Of a stretch of 64,000 nt of DNA, positions 34,400 to 44,106 are shown one piece after another. Positions within the stretch are counted from its first letter, which is position 1, and each line of letters begins with the position of its first letter. Both the position numbers and the translations under genes were made by a program. Below the pieces are notes generated by a model. That model made no database searches, had not been told where the DNA came from, and saw nothing but the letters and a program-made list of their open reading frames with translations. Source of the DNA: Emticicia sp. C21 (GTDB taxonomy: Bacteria; Bacteroidota; Bacteroidia; Cytophagales; Spirosomataceae); the NCBI RefSeq assembly GCF_003418935.1, contig NZ_QVMT01000009.1:62001-126000 (forward strand), read 5' to 3'.

Positions 34400-36868
34400 A
34401 TGTCTAAGAACTTAGTAATAGTTGAGTCCCCCGCAAAAGCAAAAACCATTGAAGGTTATCTCGGAAAAGATTTTACAGTCAAATCAAGTTTTGGACACGT
34501 AAGAGATTTACCTGAGAAGGAATTAGGAATTGATATCAGTAAAAATTTTGCACCCAAATATACTATTTCCTCAGACAAAATAAAGGTGATTAATGAGCTG
34601 AAGAAACTGGCCAAAGAATCTGAAACTGTATGGCTAGCGACTGACGACGACCGTGAGGGAGAGGCCATTTCATGGCATTTGAAAGAATCTCTGGGTTTAA
34701 AAGATTCGACGCCAAGAATTGTTTTCAGAGAAATTACAAAAAAAGCAATAACTACAGCCATTCAGAACCCTAGGACAATAGATATGGATTTGGTAAATGC
34801 TCAACAGGCACGCCGAATTCTCGACCGTCTGGTGGGCTTTGAATTATCTCCTGTATTGTGGCAAAAAATCAGAACCGGTGAAAGAACTAATTTATCGGCA
34901 GGTAGAGTACAATCGGTGGCTGTAAGAGTAATTGTTGAAAGAGAAAGAGAAATTGATAATCATAATTCGAAGTCTTCATTTAAGGTAATAGCACAGTTTA
35001 TAGTAGATAAAGGCAAAGTACTGAATGCTGAATTACCTAAGAATTTTGAAACAGAAGCACAAGCAAAGGCATTTTTAGAAAAATGTATCAGCGCTATTTT
35101 TACCATAAAAAATTTAGAGGTAAAACCTGCCAGGAAATCGCCTGCAGCGCCTTTTACTACTTCAACCTTACAACAGGAAGCGTCAAGAAAATTAGGATTT
35201 TCGGTTTTACAAACTATGACGGTGGCCCAGAAACTTTATGAATCTGGTAAGATTTCATACATGAGAACTGACTCGACAAATTTATCGGGTGAAGCCATTG
35301 AGAAAGCCAAAATTCAGATTGAGAATGCTTATGGTGAAAAATATGTAAAAGTAAGACAGTATAAAACCAAAAGTGAGTCGGCACAGGAAGCTCACGAAGC
35401 TATCAGGCCTACTGATTTTGGTGTTGAGAGAGTTGATGGTGACCGTAGCGAACAGCGTCTGTATGAATTAATATGGAAGCGCTCGATAGCTTCTCAGATG
35501 GCTGATGCTGAACTGGAAAGAACGATTGCCACTATTGGTATCTCAACTACGCCGGAAGAACTGGTAGCCACTGGTGAAGTAATTAAATTTGATGGGTTCC
35601 TGAAAGTATATCTGGAGTCAAGCGATGATGAGGATGAAGAAAGCAAAGGTATGCTGCCACCCTTAATTATCGGTCAGACACTTGATCTTTCAGAAATGAA
35701 GGCTACCGAAAGATTTACTAAACCTGCGGCAAGATATACAGAGGCAAGTCTAGTAAAAAAACTGGAGGAAATGGGAATCGGACGACCATCTACCTATGCT
35801 CCAACTATTACAACGATTATTAAGCGTAATTATGTAGTAAAAGAAGACAGGCCGGGTAAAGAGCGAAACTTCAAGGAGTTTTCGTTGAAGAACAATGCTA
35901 TTTCTGAAAAAGTAGGTAAAGAAACCTACGGTACTGAAAAAGCCAAGTTATTCCCTACCAATACTGGAATAGTGGTTAACGATTTCTTAGTCGATAATTT
36001 CGATGATGTAATTGATTATAGTTTTACGGCCAATGTCGAGAAAGACTTTGATAAAGTAGCAGATGGCAAAGTAGAATGGCAAAAAATGATTGCTGATTTT
36101 TACAAAGACTTCCATCAGAAAGTTGAACAGGCAGACGGTGTCAAAGCAACCAAGGGTGCAAGAGAATTGGGTATTGATCCTAGAACTGGCAAGAAGGTAT
36201 CAGTTAAGATAGGGAAATTCGGGCCATATGTACAATTGGGTGATATAAACGATGAAGAAAAACCTGTATTTGCCAGCTTACTAAAAACCCAATTGGTTGA
36301 TTCTATTACTTTAGATGATGCCCTGGCTTTATTTGATATGCCTAAGCTCCCACGCGAGGTGGGTTTTTATGAAGATAAGCCACTGGTGGTTGCCATTGGT
36401 AAATTCGGGCCTTATATCAAGCATGACGATAAGTTTTATAACTTAGAAAAAAGCGATGACCCATATCTCGTAACAGAGGAAAGAGCCATTGAAATTATTG
36501 AAGCCAAACGCAACAGCGGAGATTTATCTCAACCAAAAGACTTGGGTATCTATGAAGGATTAGCTGTGAATATAGGCAAAGGCAGATTTGGCTTCTATGT
36601 AAAACATGGCGACAAATATTATAATATTGAAAAAGGTATTGTAGCCGCTGAAGTGACCATTGAGAAAGCGATTGAGATTATCAAAGCAAAAAAAGCTGCA
36701 GAAAGTAATAAGATTATTAAGGAATTCCCTGAAGATAAAACGATTCAAGTATTGAACGGACAATATGGACCGTACATCAAAGTGGGAAAAAGAAATGTAA
36801 AAATACCAAAGGGAACAGACCCCTCATCTCTCACTCTGGAAGATTGCAAGAAACTGGCAAATGGATAA
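34400..36868 (+). CDS. topA: DNA topoisomerase I
   Basis: The 822-residue type IA enzyme relaxes negative supercoils. The N-terminal TOPRIM domain has LVIVESPAKAKTIEGYLG and ATDDDREGEAISWHL. The active-site tyrosine is in SYMRTDSTNLS (about residue 292). GIGRPSTYAPTITTI follows. In place of zinc fingers the C-terminus has several repeats of the form GKFGPYV/GRFGFYV/GQYGPYI, about 60-80 residues apart, as in other Bacteroidota. The sirtuin gene begins 40 bases after the stop and may be co-transcribed. Confidence 0.96.
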   Translation: MSKNLVIVESPAKAKTIEGYLGKDFTVKSSFGHVRDLPEKELGIDISKNFAPKYTISSDKIKVINELKKLAKESETVWLATDDDREGEAISWHLKESLGLKDSTPRIVFREITKKAITTAIQNPRTIDMDLVNAQQARRILDRLVGFELSPVLWQKIRTGERTNLSAGRVQSVAVRVIVEREREIDNHNSKSSFKVIAQFIVDKGKVLNAELPKNFETEAQAKAFLEKCISAIFTIKNLEVKPARKSPAAPFTTSTLQQEASRKLGFSVLQTMTVAQKLYESGKISYMRTDSTNLSGEAIEKAKIQIENAYGEKYVKVRQYKTKSESAQEAHEAIRPTDFGVERVDGDRSEQRLYELIWKRSIASQMADAELERTIATIGISTTPEELVATGEVIKFDGFLKVYLESSDDEDEESKGMLPPLIIGQTLDLSEMKATERFTKPAARYTEASLVKKLEEMGIGRPSTYAPTITTIIKRNYVVKEDRPGKERNFKEFSLKNNAISEKVGKETYGTEKAKLFPTNTGIVVNDFLVDNFDDVIDYSFTANVEKDFDKVADGKVEWQKMIADFYKDFHQKVEQADGVKATKGARELGIDPRTGKKVSVKIGKFGPYVQLGDINDEEKPVFASLLKTQLVDSITLDDALALFDMPKLPREVGFYEDKPLVVAIGKFGPYIKHDDKFYNLEKSDDPYLVTEERAIEIIEAKRNSGDLSQPKDLGIYEGLAVNIGKGRFGFYVKHGDKYYNIEKGIVAAEVTIEKAIEIIKAKKAAESNKIIKEFPEDKTIQVLNGQYGPYIKVGKRNVKIPKGTDPSSLTLEDCKKLANG

Positions 36869-36907
36869 ACTTTACAATTATTAAGACATAAACTCTTACT
36901 CTATCTC

Positions 36908-37603
36908 ATGAAAAAACTGGTTGTGTTAACAGGTGCAGGCATTAGTGCCGAAAGTGGCCTTAAAACCTTTAGAGATAGTGATGGTTTATGGGAAAATCAT
37001 AGAATTGAAGATGTAGCGACTCCCGAAGGCTGGGCTAAAAACCCAGCCCTTGTTCTGCAATTTTACAACGAACGCCGGGCTAAGGCGGTTGATGCCAAAC
37101 CAAATGCAGGACATTTAGCTTTGGCAGAATTAGAAAAGTATTTTGAGGTAAATATTATAACCCAAAATGTAGATAACCTCCACGAAAAGGCAGGCTCTAC
37201 CAATGTTCTGCACCTACACGGAGAATTGACCAAAGTTCGAAGCGTTAAAAATCAACATTTAATTACGGATATTGGTGGCAAAGCGATTGAAATTGGCGAT
37301 TTAGGAGAAGATGGGCAACAGCTTCGCCCTCATATAGTATGGTTTGGTGAAGCCGTACCTATGATTGAATCTGCTACTGATATATCGATGAACGCGGATA
37401 TTTTTGTAGTAGTGGGTACCTCTTTACAAGTATATCCTGCTGCTGGGTTAATTCATTACGTGAACAAGACAGTACCAAAGTTCATTGTTGACCCACATAT
37501 CCCAGAGGCTTCTTCCAATTACAGAAGCATTACCTTTATTACTGAGACAGCCACTGTGGGCGTCCCTCAGTTGGCTGAAATTCTGATTCGTGATTTTCAA
37601 TAA
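36908..37603 (+). CDS. SIR2-family NAD-dependent protein deacylase (no zinc-binding cysteines)
   Basis: The 231-residue sirtuin has VLTGAGISAESGLKTFRD (NAD binding), ITQNVDNLHEKAG with the motif QNVDNLH, and HLHGEL with the catalytic His. PHIVWFGEAVP follows. FYNERR matches the Tyr/Arg pair of class III (SIRT5/CobB-type) enzymes that accept acidic acyl groups such as succinyl. The region between HLHGEL and RPHIVWFGE, where two CxxC pairs usually bind zinc, contains no cysteine. This is typical of some Bacteroidota sirtuins as I recall them. It lies between topA and a serine hydrolase gene. Confidence 0.88.
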   Translation: MKKLVVLTGAGISAESGLKTFRDSDGLWENHRIEDVATPEGWAKNPALVLQFYNERRAKAVDAKPNAGHLALAELEKYFEVNIITQNVDNLHEKAGSTNVLHLHGELTKVRSVKNQHLITDIGGKAIEIGDLGEDGQQLRPHIVWFGEAVPMIESATDISMNADIFVVVGTSLQVYPAAGLIHYVNKTVPKFIVDPHIPEASSNYRSITFITETATVGVPQLAEILIRDFQ

Positions 37604-37632
37604 TCATAATAGTGATAAATCACTTAAACTTC

Positions 37633-38727
37633 ATGAGAAAAACCATTTTATTACTACTAATGGCAAATATTTCGCTTGCACAAAGTTTGCAGAAGAAATT
37701 AGACTCTCTTTTACAGGCACATGTAAAGAAAGATGAAGCAGGAATGGCTGTATTGGTGATGAAAAATGGGAAGACTCTCTATAAAGAAGGTTTTGGGTTC
37801 GCGAATATTGATGCACAAACGCCAATTACACCGCTGACTAATTTCAGAATGGCTTCGGTGTCAAAACAGTTCACAGCAGCTTGTATAATTCTTCTTGAAA
37901 ACAGGAAGAAATTAAGCTATGAAGATAATCTCTTGAAATTCTTTCCTGATTTTAATAAAGAGGTTGGCTCAAAGATAAAAGTGAAACATTTGCTTACGCA
38001 TACCTCAGGAATTTTAGATTATGAAGAATTAATATCTGATAATCAGAAAGATCAGTTATTGGATGAAGATGTATTACAATTTCTGAAAACTCAATCTAAA
38101 ACGTATTTCAAATCTGGCGAAAAATTTCACTACAGCAATTCAGGGTTCTGTTTATTGGAGCAAATCATCGAGCGCGCATCAGGGCAAAATTTTGTAACCT
38201 TTATCAAAGCGAATATTTTTGAGCCTTTAGGCATGAACAATAGTACCATTTATGAAGCAGGAAGACCAATGCCCAATAGAGCGATGGGTTATGCTCGAAA
38301 TAAAGAAGGTAAGCTTGTTTTTTCAGACCAGAGTATCACAAGCGCTACCAAAGGTGATGGCTGCGTTTATTCTTCTTTAGAGGATTATGCCAAATGGTAC
38401 CATGCTATAGTAGAGAATAAACTAATTAATATAGATAAAGAGCTAAAAAAGATAAATCATCAGATTGAAGGCACAAAAAATATTAATTATGGCTTAGGTT
38501 GGTTTAATGGAGATGGAACAAAAGTTACAGAGTTATATCATACAGGCAGCACCTGCGGATTCAGCAATGTAGTGAATATAGTACCCGATAAACAATTCTT
38601 ATTCGTTTGTTTTTCTAACATTGCCAATAATCACGCCGTTGAAAAACTAATCAGAGATTTATTAAGAGCAGAAAAAATTGATGATACGTCTATAGACTTT
38701 AGCAAAACTTTGAGTTTGACAAACTGA
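37633..38727 (+). CDS. Secreted serine hydrolase of the beta-lactamase/penicillin-binding (class C) family
   Basis: About 364 residues from the ATG at 37633, which gives the proper signal peptide MRKTILLLLMANISLAQ; a GTG seven codons upstream is less likely. The active-site triad motifs are SVSK (in MASVSKQFTAAC), YSN (in FHYSNSGFCLLE) and HTG (in LYHTGSTCGFSN). These define the class C beta-lactamase fold, used by D,D-peptidases, esterases and beta-lactamases. Length and context do not decide among these. It ends before a bidirectional hairpin. Confidence 0.86.
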   Translation: MRKTILLLLMANISLAQSLQKKLDSLLQAHVKKDEAGMAVLVMKNGKTLYKEGFGFANIDAQTPITPLTNFRMASVSKQFTAACIILLENRKKLSYEDNLLKFFPDFNKEVGSKIKVKHLLTHTSGILDYEELISDNQKDQLLDEDVLQFLKTQSKTYFKSGEKFHYSNSGFCLLEQIIERASGQNFVTFIKANIFEPLGMNNSTIYEAGRPMPNRAMGYARNKEGKLVFSDQSITSATKGDGCVYSSLEDYAKWYHAIVENKLINIDKELKKINHQIEGTKNINYGLGWFNGDGTKVTELYHTGSTCGFSNVVNIVPDKQFLFVCFSNIANNHAVEKLIRDLLRAEKIDDTSIDFSKTLSLTN

Positions 38728-38746
38728 TTTTCAAATAATCAAAAGC

Positions 38747-38785
38747 AAAAGAGCCGGATTATCAGATGATAACGCGGCTCTTTTT
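38747..38785. terminator. Bidirectional terminator between the serine hydrolase and trxA
   Basis: AAAAGAGCCG (38747-38756) pairs with CGGCTCTTTT (38775-38784). The loop contains a smaller TTATC/GATAA stem. Confidence 0.8.
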
Positions 38786-38797
38786 ATGCATATATAA

Positions 38798-39124
38798 TTA
38801 GTTCAACTGAGCTTCTAATTTTGAAGTAAGTATATGTTTTGGAACAGCCCCAACAATTTTATCAACTAACTGACCATTTTTAAAGATCATTAAAGTTGGG
38901 ATTGAACGGATACCAAAGTTCATAGGAACATTTGAGTTAGCATCTACGTCCATTTTACCAATAATTGCTTTGCCTTCATAATCACCCGCCATTTCTTCAA
39001 CTACCGGCCCGATCATTTTACAAGGTCCACACCATTCTGCCCAAAAATCTACTAGTACTGGTTTGTCAGAGTTAATCAGTTCAGCGAAATTTGCATCCGT
39101 GATTTCAATTGCTTTATGTGCCAT
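38798..39124 (-). CDS. trxA: Thioredoxin
   Basis: This 108-residue protein has the redox motif WCGPC with Cys32 and Cys35, preceded by KPVLVDFWAEW and followed by the cis-proline strand IRSIPTLMIFKNG. It is cytoplasmic and reduces disulfides of target proteins using electrons from thioredoxin reductase. It lies 102 bases downstream of dnaE on the same strand. Confidence 0.96.
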   Translation of the reverse strand: MAHKAIEITDANFAELINSDKPVLVDFWAEWCGPCKMIGPVVEEMAGDYEGKAIIGKMDVDANSNVPMNFGIRSIPTLMIFKNGQLVDKIVGAVPKHILTSKLEAQLN

Positions 39125-39226
39125 TTTATAATGATTTAGTACCTTTTACGCTATTTACGTTAAGGTTTTTTATTTATTATTTTGTTTGTTATAGGTCTAA
39201 CAAATGAGCATTTAATAAAAGTTCCA

Positions 39227-42200
39227 TCACGAGAAGACAACATTTTCTTCCCCAACAATTTGCTTCAATTCTTTAACAAAATCATTAGTAGAAGCCACTT
39301 TTGCCTTTCTTGAAAGCAGTAAAACATCCAGTCTTTCGTCGGCATCGTGCACAGATAATTTGAAATCAAAATTACCCGGATACCGTGTGGCCATAGCATC
39401 AATTTCTTCAATGAGTTGTGCATTGATTTGCTGTAAACCCAGGATAATTTTAATTTCCTTAAACATCTTATTCCTTAGCTCACTCAATAGTTCCATGCTC
39501 ACAGGTTTGAAGTCCCATTCACCTTCCCTACCCCATTTATTCTGCAATTTTCCTCTGATAAAAAGGAATAGGCCCATATTCAGGAATTTCGAGAAATTGA
39601 CATAATCCTGCCCGAAAAGCATCATCTCCATACTTGAGCCATAATCTTCAATTTTCAGGATTCCGAATGGATTACCGTTTTTAGATTGCTTATGCTGCAC
39701 ATTGGTAACTACGCCACCAATAGTAATTTCCTTATTTTGGTTAAGAGGGTCGAAAACCTGATCAAGTGCCACACAACGCTTCATTTCCATCGAAAATTCA
39801 TCTAATGGATGGCCTGAGATGTAGAAGCCAACCACATCTTTTTCTAAACGGAGTTTTTCAATATCTCCCCATTTCTCACAAATATTCACTTTTGGCTTGG
39901 CAATATCAAAGCCACTTCCACCCATCGCACCAAATAAAGAGTTTTGTCCAGCGGAAGCGTTTTCATGATATTTGTTAGCATATCTGATTAATTTCTCAAT
40001 TAGGGTAGCGCCATCAGAATTATCAAAATACTGGGCTCTGTGCAAATCTGTAAAGCAGTCAAAAGCTCCCGCATAAGCAAAAGATTCGAGTGTCTTTTTA
40101 TTCACTGTGCGCAGATTTACTCTGATTATAAAATCAAAAATATCTTTGAATGCCCCCCCTTTCTTTCTTTCTTCAATAACCGCATCAACGGCTGCATCGC
40201 CTGAGCCTTTTATGCCACCCATACCGAAGCGAATCTCTCCTTTCTTATTTACACTGAATTGCTTTTGCGATTCATTCACATCCGGCCCTAAAATTGTTAA
40301 GCCTTTAGATTTACATTCCTCCATAAAGAAGGTAATCTTTTCAATATTACCTAATTGAGAAGTCAAGACGGCCGCCATATATTCTGATGGGTAATGGGCT
40401 TTCAGATAGGCAGTCTGATAGGCCACAAAGGCGTAACAGGTTGAGTGCGATTTATTAAAGGCATAAGAAGCAAACGCCTCCCAGTCTGTCCAGATTTTCT
40501 CTAATTTCTTTTCAGGATGTCCTTTAGCTTTTGCTCCTTCCAGAAACTGAGGTTTCAGTTTATCCAGCGTTTTCCGGTCTTTTTTACCCATTGCCTTACG
40601 CAACACGTCGGCATCTCCTTTTGTAAATCCGGCCAACTTTTGTGAAAGTAGCATAACCTGCTCCTGATATACAGTAATACCATAGGTTTCTCCTAAATAC
40701 TCTTCCATATCGGGCAAGTCATAACTTACTTCCTGCAGACCATGTTTACGCTTAATAAAATCTGGAATATAAGCAATGGGGCCTGGACGATATAGGGCAT
40801 TCATGGCAATTAAATCATCCAGACGGTCAGGTTTGAGGTCTTTCATGTACTTTTTCATACCGTCAGACTCGAATTGGAACACCGCATTGGTCTCCCCTCT
40901 CTGGAATAACTCGTAAGTAAGCGTATCGTCAAGCGGAATATTATCAATGTCGATTTCTACATCATGATTTTCTTTAATCATACGCAGACAATCTTTAATA
41001 ATCGTTAAATTTCGCAGACCCAAAAAATCCATCTTGATTACCCCTGCGTCTTCAATGATCTTCCCTTCATATTGGGTCACTAATAAGTCAGAATCTTTGG
41101 AAGTAGATACAGGCAGAATATTAAATAGCTCTTCGGGAGCAATAATAATACCTGCCGCATGGATACCTGTATTTCGAATCGTACCTTCTAATTTCTCGGC
41201 TTGTTGCATAACCTTAGCAGTAAGGTCATTGCCGTGATAAAAAGCACGCACTTTCTTTACATTCTCAATTTCATCTGGTTGTAAGCCAATCTCTGTCAAA
41301 CTTTTTGGTCCCTCTAAAGGATAATGAATTAACTTCTTAAAATCAATCTGATAAGTAGGTTTATCAGGTATCAGTTTTGCGATATAATTGGCATCGGCTA
41401 ATGGCAACTCCATGACACGGGCTACATCCTTTATTGACGATTTGGTAGCCATTGTACCATAAGTGATAATTTGTGCTACCTGATTTTTGGTATATTTCTG
41501 CACCACATAGTCAATCACTTTCTGACGGCCTTCGTCGTCAAAATCGGTATCGATATCGGGCATTGACTTACGGTCAGGATTCAGGAAACGCTCAAAAAGC
41601 AGATTATACTTAATTGGGTCGATATTCGTGATGCCAATACAGTAAGCTACTGCGCTACCCGCAGCACTACCACGGCCAGGCCCAATCATAACACCCAAAT
41701 CACGTCCGGCTTTAATAAAGTCAGCTACAATCAGGAAATACCCGGCAAATCCCATTGATTTGATAGTAAATAACTCAAAATCCAGACGTTCCTGTACTTC
41801 TGATTGAATTTCTCCATAGCGTTGACGTGCACCCTCATAAGTTAAGTGCTTCAAATATTCCCATTGGTTCATCACATCATCTACATGAACTTTAAATTCC
41901 TTAGGAATCGGGAAGTTTGGAAGCATGATATCTCGCTTCAATTTTAGCGTTTCTACTTTATCTACAATCTCATTCGTATTATCAATCGACTCAGGAATAT
42001 CGCTGAAAAGCGTTGTCATTTCCTGCGTATTTTTGAAATAGAACTGATCGTTGAAGAAGGCAAAACGTGTATCTCTTGACATCGCCTCATCATCATTAAA
42101 CTCTTTAGCTGATGGCGTTGACAATTTTTCGTTGGTATTGACACATAACAAAATATCATGCGCTACCCAATCCTGTTGATCAACATAGTGACTATCATTG

Positions 42201-42811
42201 GATGCAATTACTTTTACTCCATACTTTTTGGCAAACTTTAACAATACTTCATTTGCCCTGATTTGCTCAGGAATTTCATGACGCTGAATCTCTACATAAT
42301 AATCCTCTCCGAATCTGTCAAGCCACCACTTAAATTCTTTTTCTCCCTCTTCTTCTCCCTTTTTCAATATAGTTTTAGGCACTGAGGCACCAATACAGCA
42401 AGTAGTGGCAATTAGTCCTTCTTTATGTTGTTCTATCAGGGCTTTAGTAATACGCGGAAACTTACCATATAAGCCTTCGATGAAACCTAAAGAGCAAAGT
42501 TTTGTCAAATTTTTATACCCTGTCGCATTTTTTGCCAATAAGAGTTGATGGAAGCGCTGGTCCTTTTGCTCTTTAGTAAATTGCTTGCGAGTATGGTCTT
42601 CTACCACATAAAACTCGCAGCCTACAATGGGTTTTACATTGTATTTTCCGGCTGTAGCTACAAAATCAAAGACACCGAACATATTGCCATGGTCGGTAAT
42701 AGCCATTGCCGGCATGCCATCAGCCTCTGCTTTGGCAAATAGTTTTTTTATGTCGGAGGCACCATCAAGGAGCGAGAATTGTGTGTGGTTATGTAAATGA
42801 GAAAACTTCAT
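39227..42811 (-). CDS. dnaE: DNA polymerase III subunit alpha
   Basis: The 1194-residue replicative polymerase subunit begins with a PHP domain (FSHLHNHTQFSLLDGASDI, ITDHGNMFG). The catalytic aspartates lie in MPDIDTDFDDEGR within the C-family palm, after MIGPGRGSAAGSAVAYC. FNKSHSTCYAFVAYQTAYLKAHYP marks the helix-hairpin region. A C-terminal OB-fold (ITIGGVVTNVQHKQSKNG) completes the DnaE1 layout. It polymerises the new strand together with the sliding clamp. Editing is usually supplied by a separate DnaQ. Confidence 0.97.
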   Translation of the reverse strand: MKFSHLHNHTQFSLLDGASDIKKLFAKAEADGMPAMAITDHGNMFGVFDFVATAGKYNVKPIVGCEFYVVEDHTRKQFTKEQKDQRFHQLLLAKNATGYKNLTKLCSLGFIEGLYGKFPRITKALIEQHKEGLIATTCCIGASVPKTILKKGEEEGEKEFKWWLDRFGEDYYVEIQRHEIPEQIRANEVLLKFAKKYGVKVIASNDSHYVDQQDWVAHDILLCVNTNEKLSTPSAKEFNDDEAMSRDTRFAFFNDQFYFKNTQEMTTLFSDIPESIDNTNEIVDKVETLKLKRDIMLPNFPIPKEFKVHVDDVMNQWEYLKHLTYEGARQRYGEIQSEVQERLDFELFTIKSMGFAGYFLIVADFIKAGRDLGVMIGPGRGSAAGSAVAYCIGITNIDPIKYNLLFERFLNPDRKSMPDIDTDFDDEGRQKVIDYVVQKYTKNQVAQIITYGTMATKSSIKDVARVMELPLADANYIAKLIPDKPTYQIDFKKLIHYPLEGPKSLTEIGLQPDEIENVKKVRAFYHGNDLTAKVMQQAEKLEGTIRNTGIHAAGIIIAPEELFNILPVSTSKDSDLLVTQYEGKIIEDAGVIKMDFLGLRNLTIIKDCLRMIKENHDVEIDIDNIPLDDTLTYELFQRGETNAVFQFESDGMKKYMKDLKPDRLDDLIAMNALYRPGPIAYIPDFIKRKHGLQEVSYDLPDMEEYLGETYGITVYQEQVMLLSQKLAGFTKGDADVLRKAMGKKDRKTLDKLKPQFLEGAKAKGHPEKKLEKIWTDWEAFASYAFNKSHSTCYAFVAYQTAYLKAHYPSEYMAAVLTSQLGNIEKITFFMEECKSKGLTILGPDVNESQKQFSVNKKGEIRFGMGGIKGSGDAAVDAVIEERKKGGAFKDIFDFIIRVNLRTVNKKTLESFAYAGAFDCFTDLHRAQYFDNSDGATLIEKLIRYANKYHENASAGQNSLFGAMGGSGFDIAKPKVNICEKWGDIEKLRLEKDVVGFYISGHPLDEFSMEMKRCVALDQVFDPLNQNKEITIGGVVTNVQHKQSKNGNPFGILKIEDYGSSMEMMLFGQDYVNFSKFLNMGLFLFIRGKLQNKWGREGEWDFKPVSMELLSELRNKMFKEIKIILGLQQINAQLIEEIDAMATRYPGNFDFKLSVHDADERLDVLLLSRKAKVASTNDFVKELKQIVGEENVVFS

Positions 42812-43076
42812 ATATGGGGCTTTGTGTATTCTATTATAACACTAAATTACGAAAAAATCTCTCTTCTGCATTGATTATTTTTTCTAAAGAACGATAAAAC
42901 CTTCAATATCAGTAGTCGCTTTTTATATTTTTTCAGTCTTATAAAAAGACTATTTTTTATGATAATAAGTTTTAAAGGTTTTTAGTCTCTATTTAGCATT
43001 TTTTTAGCAATTTTACCACCCTCATCTATTTTGTATTTTTAAAATAAAACTTAGCAAGAATTTAATATCCTGACGA

Positions 43077-44099
43077 ATGCCTATTATCAAAAGTGAAATT
43101 GAAGCCATTTTTAATAGAATTAGTAACCTGCGAGTTGGAGTCATTGGCGATTTTGCAGTCGATTTTTATTATGACATTAATTATCAGACCGGAGAATTTT
43201 CGGTTGAAACAAATAAAGAGGTTTTCTGGGCAAGTAAACCTCACTCTTCTTTAGGAGCTGCAGGGAACGTAGTTAATAATCTAAGTGCTTTGGGGGTTAA
43301 AAATATTCAGGTTTTTGGATGTATAGGAAATGATATTTATGGAAGGGAAATGCAAAGCCTTTTTCATGAAATTCATGCCAATACCCAACATTTAAAAATC
43401 CTTAATTCTGATTGGGACACTTGTACATATACCAAGCCGATGGCTAAAGAAGGTGAATCTAACCGACTTGATTTTGGTACTAATAACCAATTATCTGATG
43501 ATTTATTTAATGAATTGCTTGATACACTGGCAAAGGCTTTACCAAATTTAGATGTTTTAGTTATCAATCAGCAATTTCCGAATCCTTTACTTAATCCTAA
43601 GCGAATTGAACAATTAAATGCCTTAATCGCTCAATCTTCTGATTGTCTTTTTGTCTCTGATTTGCGTGCTTACGGATATTGTATAAAAAATACCATTCTG
43701 AAAGTAAATACGGAGGAAATGGCTAGACTGCTTAACATTAAGGAAGTGGATGAAGCTGATGAAAAAGCATGCATTGAACATGGCAAAAATTTACAAGCCC
43801 AAATTGGCGATTGTTTAATAGTAACTCGTGGAGAGCATGGCATTTTATATATGGATAAAGAAGAAACACAGAACGTAAAAGCTATTCCCCTTAAAAATGA
43901 AATTGATACGGTTGGGGCGGGTGATACTGTGGTTGCGGCGTTTTCGGCTACCAAAGGTGCAGGTGCCTCCATCAAACAGTCTTTAGAAATAGCCAACCTG
44001 GCAGCGGCTGTTACAGTGCAAAAACTAAGACAGACCGGGACAGCGACATTGGACGAAATTTTAACAGTTTATCAGGCAAATTCAATTCAAAATATATAA
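43077..44099 (+). CDS. PfkB-family sugar kinase (RfaE-like)
   Basis: The 340-residue kinase has the PfkB signatures SLGAAGNVVNNLSALG near the N-terminus and DTVGAGDTVVAAF with the catalytic Asp near the C-terminus. The arrangement is closest to the ADP-heptose-synthesis kinase (RfaE/HldE domain 1) and related kinases. VWxx-type substrate residues cannot be read from sequence, and no nucleotidyltransferase domain is attached. It is followed after 7 bases by the AGE epimerase gene, so a shared sugar pathway is likely: the epimerase makes the sugar that the kinase phosphorylates. The substrate is not known. Confidence 0.8.
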   Translation: MPIIKSEIEAIFNRISNLRVGVIGDFAVDFYYDINYQTGEFSVETNKEVFWASKPHSSLGAAGNVVNNLSALGVKNIQVFGCIGNDIYGREMQSLFHEIHANTQHLKILNSDWDTCTYTKPMAKEGESNRLDFGTNNQLSDDLFNELLDTLAKALPNLDVLVINQQFPNPLLNPKRIEQLNALIAQSSDCLFVSDLRAYGYCIKNTILKVNTEEMARLLNIKEVDEADEKACIEHGKNLQAQIGDCLIVTRGEHGILYMDKEETQNVKAIPLKNEIDTVGAGDTVVAAFSATKGAGASIKQSLEIANLAAAVTVQKLRQTGTATLDEILTVYQANSIQNI

Positions 44100-44106
44100 C
44101 ACACCT

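Noticed and set aside
42812-43076. Gap between dnaE and the PfkB gene searched for promoter or RNA genes
   Set aside because: Only AT-rich sequence; TATTTTG-like strings are one base short of the -7 consensus.
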